NCBI RefSeq assembly: GCF_024972755.1
Contig: NZ_CP087725.1
Span: 1 to 34,990, forward strand
Source: Halanaeroarchaeum sp. HSR-CO
GTDB lineage: Archaea > Halobacteriota > Halobacteria > Halobacteriales > Halobacteriaceae
Direction: 5' to 3'
DNA length: 34,990 nucleotides
The position numbers and the translations under genes were made by a program. Of the stretch, positions 31,347 through 34,990 are shown piece after piece; positions within the stretch are counted from its first letter, which is position 1; every line of letters begins with the position of its first letter. The notes beneath the pieces are model-generated. The model saw only the letters and a program-made list of their open reading frames with translations, made no database searches and was not told the DNA's origin.

Positions 31347-31546
31347 GATACCCGACTAGCGAGAGTACCGATGATTGTAGCCACGAGAGCCACTGCCAAC
31401 ACAATACCCAAGAGGATCATCAACACCCCAAAGGCGTTCAGATTATTGCTCACAGTGGGTTCCAACGAAGACCCCATGACAATTAGGATGAACCCAGCCG
31501 TCACGAGGGCGACGACACCCTCTACAGCTTCCCAGGCGTCGCTCAT
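31343..31546 (-). CDS. Small two-pass membrane protein, partner of the winged-helix gene
   Basis: A 67-residue protein with two membrane segments (about 9-28 and 40-62; VVALVTAGFILIVM and VLMILLGIVLAVALVATIIG). A GGAGGAAG ribosome site on this strand at about 31553-31560 supports the ATG at 31546. It overlaps the winged-helix gene by ATGA, so the two are made together and may form a membrane complex. Similar in size and shape to the protein at 11415-11606, which also lies next to a winged-helix gene. Confidence 0.72.
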   Translation of the reverse strand: MSDAWEAVEGVVALVTAGFILIVMGSSLEPTVSNNLNAFGVLMILLGIVLAVALVATIIGTLASRVS

Positions 31547-31953
31547 TTTGACTTCCTCCAGGGTATGTTACGCGAGTGAATCTCCTCTGCCTCTTTTCGA
31601 GAAGGGTGAATGGCGGACATCACGGTTCACACAATGATGAGAAGAAACAAAAAGCCCTGAGACCTTTCATATCTGCTCCGTCAGAGTCCGAGACTACGGA
31701 TTGGTACTTTTCACGCCGATTCCTCCTCGGTGTGAAGCGAGCTCAGTTCGGCCCAGGCCGAATGCCAGAATGCGTCGGGACGACGGTGTAGTGACAGGTG
31801 GGTTTGTTGAAGCCAGTTGATCATCGTTTCGCAAGGGCGAAATGACCGTCAAGCCACCAAGAGCCGATGAGAAATTTCTGTTGTTCCCCTAGTCCAATGG
31901 ACTAGGGGAACTAGCGGTAATTTATCGGTGGGTCACGGTCACCAAAATGCGGA
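31547..31953. other. Intergenic region with a perfect hairpin
   Basis: No supported gene. The frame at 31576-31791 is open but reads as low-quality coding. The main feature is the 12-bp hairpin at 31884-31910. A TTTCGC-AAGG-GCGAAA hairpin lies near 31828-31843. Confidence 0.45.
31884..31910. terminator. Perfect 12-bp hairpin with 3-base loop
   Basis: TTCCCCTAGTCC pairs perfectly with GGACTAGGGGAA around AAT. It lies 44 bases beyond the stop of the reverse-strand gene at 31954, a likely terminator position, and has the same long-stem, 3-base-loop design as the hairpins at 19054 and 19139. Confidence 0.5.
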
Positions 31954-32358
31954 TTACTGGAAGTATTCTAAGTACGAATCCGGATCCAAATCCAAATCGT
32001 ATTCACCGACCTCCCAGCCATCAGGCGTTTCGAAATCGTCCGCGTGGGAAAGCTCGCTATTCTCCTGCCAGTACTTCATTATCGAGTCAGCGGCACGCTC
32101 GAATCCACCCTGAGCTTCGTCCAATTCGTCGTATTTCTCATTATGGATCACTCTCCAGGCGTCGGACTCCCTCTCGAAAACGAAACCAAACCACCCTAGA
32201 GGACTTCGTGTACTCATCACAAACGAGATGACTATCTCCGCAGACCCACCCAATTCGAGTACTGACAAGGGCGTCGTGCCCTCGATCGCCTCGGATTGTT
32301 CTGGAAGATCTTCGACTTCGGAGACTGTCAAAGGCCGTCCTGGGAGCGAAGACAGCAT
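31954..32358 (-). CDS. Hypothetical protein, acidic
   Basis: A 134-residue protein that I do not recognise. It has a beta-rich looking centre (GSAEIVISFVMSTRSPLGWF then GFVFERESDAWRVIHNEKYD) and a very acidic tail (GWEVGEYDLDLDPDSYLEYF). Codon and amino-acid use are typically haloarchaeal. The ATG at 32358 is the first in frame. It is followed by a perfect hairpin at 31884-31910. The next gene upstream on this strand is about 260 bases away. Confidence 0.65.
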   Translation of the reverse strand: MLSSLPGRPLTVSEVEDLPEQSEAIEGTTPLSVLELGGSAEIVISFVMSTRSPLGWFGFVFERESDAWRVIHNEKYDELDEAQGGFERAADSIMKYWQENSELSHADDFETPDGWEVGEYDLDLDPDSYLEYFQ

Positions 32359-32620
32359 TAGGAGTGACTCCGAGCCCCATCCTCAAGAGCGATAGGGTAC
32401 AGAGAACCATCTACTTCATCACCTCGTCGAGGTAGCGGTCACGACGATCCGAGTACAAAATCAGGAAAAGGTCCATTAGAATATTAGAAAGTTCTAAGGG
32501 TGTGGTAGTAGTAGTAGAACATGAACGAGTAGGCCTGGAGGCAATGATCCCTCTTTGAAGGGGTATGAGGCTCCACCGCCTGCTCGAAGTTGCTAACAAC
32601 GACGAGAGATGTCTTTGGCC
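32359..32620. other. Intergenic region, possible gene remnant
   Basis: The reverse strand reads MDLFLILYSDRRDRYLDEVM in one frame near 32411-32476, perhaps the end of a lost gene. A short GTA tandem (GTAGTAGTAGTAG) lies near 32505-32517. No complete gene is supported. Confidence 0.35.
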
Positions 32621-33337
32621 CTAACTTCGCCCTTTAAACCGACTCTCGTGAATCGCATTTACGGCCGTTACACACTCACCAGTCCCCAGATTTCTTCGCC
32701 ATGAGTACGCCGCGAGGTCAGCAATCTGTATCCCAGGGGTTTGAGCACTGTCCCGTATCTGCAAGGTGATTGGCGCGGGAAGATCCTCTTGGAGAAGATC
32801 AATTCCTCGCTCGATTTTCTGGCGTGCCTGCTCCCAGGTATTCGCGTCCAGGACGACGACACACTCGTCGATAGACCCATCATCGAGCGAGTTCGGTTGT
32901 ACAAAGGGGCTTAGAATCGATGCGAGTGCAAGAGTCTGGAGGGAGACCGGCACCTGAAGTTCGCTTCCTAAGATGTCGCCCAGGGCCTCTCCTGCAAGAT
33001 CCTGATTGATGTCGTGAACACTGAAGCGAACGGAGAGATCCGGTGGCCACGGTGCGCCAGTGCCGTACACGGTGCTGTCATCTAGACTCACTTCTTTCAA
33101 ACTCGACAGCAGCAGGTTCAGGTGCTCTTCGCCCAGTTTTGAGCCCTTCAGCTCATCCCCAGGAGATAGACCAATTGATTCAAGCAGCGACCGAAGACGA
33201 CTCACCGTTGGTTTGAGAACACGTCTGAGACTACTTTCATGCGAAAGTGTCCACGCGCCAGCGAGAGAATATATCGAGTCGCGGCCAGGGACCCCACTCT
33301 CATCGACGAAGACGTAGAGGGTGTTTTTAGATCCCAT
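32621..33337 (-). CDS. DUF3800-family protein (RNase H-like fold)
   Basis: A 238-residue protein with the marks of DUF3800: an N-terminal YVFVDESGVPGRDSIYSLAG, a central DELKGSKLG, a VVVLDANTWEQARQKIERGI strand-helix, and near the end GIQIADLAAYSWRRNL. The acidic residues of DESG and QIADL are the predicted catalytic set of an RNase H-like nuclease. The family is frequent on plasmids, prophages and defence islands; its biochemical role is not settled. A TATA-like CTTTATGC on this strand (about 33366-33373) lies about 30 bases before the ATG at 33337, fitting a leaderless transcript. The promoter directly abuts the iteron block. Confidence 0.82.
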   Translation of the reverse strand: MGSKNTLYVFVDESGVPGRDSIYSLAGAWTLSHESSLRRVLKPTVSRLRSLLESIGLSPGDELKGSKLGEEHLNLLLSSLKEVSLDDSTVYGTGAPWPPDLSVRFSVHDINQDLAGEALGDILGSELQVPVSLQTLALASILSPFVQPNSLDDGSIDECVVVLDANTWEQARQKIERGIDLLQEDLPAPITLQIRDSAQTPGIQIADLAAYSWRRNLGTGECVTAVNAIHESRFKGRS

Positions 33338-33395
33338 CGAGTTGCCGAGATGTACAGAGGGGGTGCATAAAGAGTGTCCGACCCGGGTCTATCAA

Positions 33396-34128
33396 CCCTT
33401 TCCAAGATAATTGACGACACCCCCCGTGAGAAACGCCCAAACCCTTCCCAAAGGCTGAAAAACAGAACTCAGGAAACAAGGGGTGGTACAGAACTCAGGA
33501 AACAAGGGGTGGTACAGAACTCAGGAAACAAGGGGTGTAACCTTTCCATCTTCTTTAAGTGGGAGTTCACGACACCCCGTGTGTAACTTCCCACCCTCCG
33601 CAAAAAGGAGTTCGCGACACCCCCTCTGTATCCGGGTGCCCATATTTCTGCAAGAGAGTTGCGGACACCCCCTCTGTATCCGGGCTGTATATTCCTTCAC
33701 GGGAGTTGCGGACACCCCCCGTGTGTCAGAGGCAGAACCCACCCAATAGAATCCGAAATATATGACTTTCAGACCTCAATGCACCAATTTCCGATTCTGC
33801 GATATCTCAATCACCACCCTAATTAACCATCTATCTGAGTTGCGGACACCCCCTGTATGAGGAGCACTGAACCTTTCCAGAGGAGTTGCGGACACCCCCT
33901 GTATGAGGAGCACTGAACCTTTCCAGAATAATTGACGACACCCCCCGTGTGGGGGGACAATAAATGTGAATTGAGAAACCGCCTGAAACTCTGTTAAGAT
34001 GCTCAAAACGACCTTTCCAGGTATTCGGGATCGTGCCATGTCTAACGTTTTGACTTTCCATAGTAGTTCGCGACACCCCCGTTGGTCGGGAGATAACCCT
34101 TTCCAGAATGGCGGTTAACACACTCCCC
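33396..34128 (+). repeat. Iteron array, about ten same-strand copies
   Basis: Copies of a 16-18 base core, RGTTSSCGACACCCCC or AGTTGCGGACACCCC, lie at about 33396-33430, 33557-33587, 33604-33636, 33654-33685, 33700-33731, 33836-33880, 33881-33926, 33927-33954, 34058-34090 and a divergent one at 34098-34128. Several are joined by CCTTTCCAG. Copies six and seven are nearly identical over 45 bases. Spacing is irregular and all are in the same orientation. On the opposite strand the core reads GGGGTGTCSGC, reminiscent of the G-run of ORBs, so a replication initiator is a candidate ligand. Confidence 0.75.
33463..33541 (+). repeat. Triple tandem repeat, period 26
   Basis: Three consecutive units start at 33463, 33489 and 33515 with CAGAACTCAGGAAACAAGGG and then GTGGTA. 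The first two are identical and the third diverges only at its end. The GGAAACAAGGGGTG part is similar to the ORB core GGAAACGGTGGGGT. Confidence 0.8.
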
Positions 34129-34298
34129 TATTTCCGATGTTACCTCATTGGATAGGGCTTCTACAGACGGATATCGGCCTTTTGGATATTGGGATCGAGC
34201 ATCGGAAACGGAGGTGTGTTGGATAGTGCACAATGGGATACAGAGGATATCGGGGTCCAGTGAATAGAAAGACACCTCCTGCCTCTCTCACGATAGCC

Positions 34299-34625
34299 TC
34301 AGGGTTTACCCACATATTCTGATCTGAGCTTTCCTCCTTCGCGGTAGTACCGATACAAGTAGGGACCATGGAGTTCGCCATCCGCGCAGTGGCAGGTTTC
34401 ATCTCCGCACTTCCTCCCCTGCTTGACGATCGTTCCTTTCCCACTCGACTCTTGGTCAACAATCTCGCTGTCATCAGGGAGGTCGTCGTCGCCAATTTTT
34501 CGGTCACGATACTCGAGGAGTGCTGTGATATATTCACGAACGTCCTGGAGCGTTGCATCGTCCTGCTTTGGAAGTCCCTCGGCTAGATAATTCGGTAGAG
34601 TAGACGGTGGTTTTGGTTCAGCCAT
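34299..34625 (-). CDS. DUF6788-type haloarchaeal protein
   Basis: A 108-residue protein with the signature KCGDETCHCADGELHGPYLY then RYYREGGKLRSEYVGK, which I recognise from the DUF6788 proteins common in haloarchaea, plus an N-terminal helical segment (ATLQDVREYITALLEYRDRK). The cysteines and histidine of CGDETCHC could bind zinc. The family is of unknown function and often occurs on mobile replicons. The ATG at 34625 lies about 36 bases downstream of a TATA-like ACATTTAACAG (34661-34671) on this strand. The promoter is framed by CCTTGTGTAACA inverted sites, suggesting repression by a dimeric regulator. Confidence 0.82.
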   Translation of the reverse strand: MAEPKPPSTLPNYLAEGLPKQDDATLQDVREYITALLEYRDRKIGDDDLPDDSEIVDQESSGKGTIVKQGRKCGDETCHCADGELHGPYLYRYYREGGKLRSEYVGKP

Positions 34626-34632
34626 GGGCAGA

Positions 34633-34822
34633 CCTTGTGTAACAAACTACGGGACGGTATCTGTTAAATGTTACACAAGGCGCTCGATCACCTCAAGATA
34701 TCCGCATCACCAGCGAGCGAAGGTGGATGAAAGGAGAGGACGTTTCTCACTTGATGTCGCAGGAGTCGACTTGGAGTCTTGTGTAACAATCACGGTACAG
34801 AAACCTCCCACATTACACAAGG
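34633..34822. promoter_or_regulatory. Four inverted half-sites around the DUF6788 promoter
   Basis: CCTTGTGTAACA at 34633-34644 and its exact reverse complement at 34669-34680 surround a TATA-like box (34661-34671). A second, slightly shorter pair lies at 34778-34788 and 34812-34822. The distances between half-site centres are about 36 and 34 bases, so each pair sits on nearly the same face of the helix. They look like operators for a dimeric or looping regulator. Confidence 0.6.
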
Positions 34823-34833
34823 TGTGTGATCGA

Positions 34834-34910
34834 CCCTCCACCGTTTCCGGAGCTTTTCTGGGAGTGCAAAATCAGGAGACCCTCACCCCACTGTTTCCGG
34901 AGCTTTTCCT
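34834..34910 (-). repeat. Origin recognition boxes (two reverse copies)
   Basis: Reverse-strand copies at about 34834-34856 (AGCTCCGGAAACGGTGGAGG) and 34881-34910 (AGCTCCGGAAACAGTGGGGT) match the forward copies at 124-193, 1574-1603 and 5955-5985. Their orientation is opposite to those at the window start, as expected for the two arms of one origin. Confidence 0.75.
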
Positions 34911-34929
34911 AGAAGAAGGTAGGAGGGAT

Positions 34930-34990
34930 CTGGAAATCACCGTTTACCGCTACAATAATGATAGCTAGATTAAAATTAAATGTGTTGTCT
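34930..34990. other. AT-rich origin segment (right half)
   Basis: The final 60 bases are AT-rich (CTAGATTAAAATTAAATG) and join to the AT-rich start of the window if the molecule is circular. No gene is cut at the edge. Confidence 0.45.

Larger units (their letters stand above)
33338..34298. other. Gene-free repeat block (iterons, triple repeat and one ORB-like copy)
   Basis: Almost 1 kb without a supported gene. It holds the iteron array (33396-34128), the 26-bp triple repeat (33463-33541) and an isolated ORB-like copy at about 34197-34217 (GAGCATCGGAAACGGAGGTG). It sits between the DUF3800 promoter and the 3' end of the DUF6788 gene. This is the expected look of a regulatory or replication-control region. 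Confidence 0.7.

Noticed and set aside
33463-33541. CRISPR array
   Set aside because: The three units are contiguous with period 26 and no unique spacers lie between them; no cas genes are present.
34624-34968. 114-codon frame across the reverse ORBs
   Set aside because: It runs through operator sites and ORBs and reads as random, basic sequence.

Overview
The window looks like a haloarchaeal extrachromosomal replicon. The proteins are acidic, several genes have TATA-like boxes about 25-35 bases before an ATG (leaderless style), and there is an Orc1/Cdc6 initiator with haloarchaeal-type origin recognition boxes (ORBs), a haloarchaeal ParA with a small partner, a haloarchaeal-type integrase and a DUF6788 protein. 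ORBs of opposite orientation sit at the two ends (about 124-243 forward, 34834-34910 reverse). Both window edges are very AT-rich and no gene is cut by either edge. Joined end to end they make a standard haloarchaeal origin beside orc1, so the window is probably a whole circular plasmid of about 35 kb opened inside its origin. That is an inference.

Layout. 1-1.6 kb: ORBs and orc1/cdc6. 2.0-9.3 kb: a large type IIG restriction-methylation enzyme, a divergent pair (helix-hairpin-helix protein and CoiA-like nuclease), and a protein resembling the haloarchaeal 'RNA polymerase subunit epsilon'. 9.4-15.8 kb: small membrane proteins, winged-helix proteins (two are paralogues, one is membrane-anchored) and a small protein resembling nucleoside deoxyribosyltransferase/TIR-type folds. 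15.7-17.3 kb: a GC-rich tyrosine recombinase followed by a truncated partner gene. 17.6-19.0 kb: AT-rich repeats, parA and a small partner gene. 19.3-20.5 kb: an MNT/HEPN toxin-antitoxin pair.

20.8-27.1 kb holds a tightly overlapping operon with the gene order of a bacterial stressosome: RsbR (PAS-STAS), RsbS (STAS), RsbT kinase, RsbX phosphatase, then a very long GAF/PAS histidine kinase. Two in-frame stops separate that kinase from a second kinase module. 27.1-30.6 kb holds a possible structured leader and a ubiquitin-like conjugation operon: a coiled-coil ubiquitin-like protein ending in GG-VV, an E2-fold protein without any cysteine, and a JAB-E1 fusion. 30.8-33.3 kb carries a membrane-anchored winged-helix pair, an unknown protein and a DUF3800 protein. 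33.4-34.2 kb is a gene-free block of about ten same-strand iterons plus a perfect 26-bp triple repeat. 34.3-35.0 kb carries the DUF6788 gene, with its promoter framed by 12-bp inverted sites, and the reverse-strand ORBs.

Taken together this reads as a plasmid backbone (orc1, ORBs, par, toxin-antitoxin) carrying defence and stress-sensing cargo. The most unusual items are the complete RsbRSTX-kinase operon in an archaeon and the ubiquitin-like operon next to it. All family calls are from motif reading only; no searches were run.
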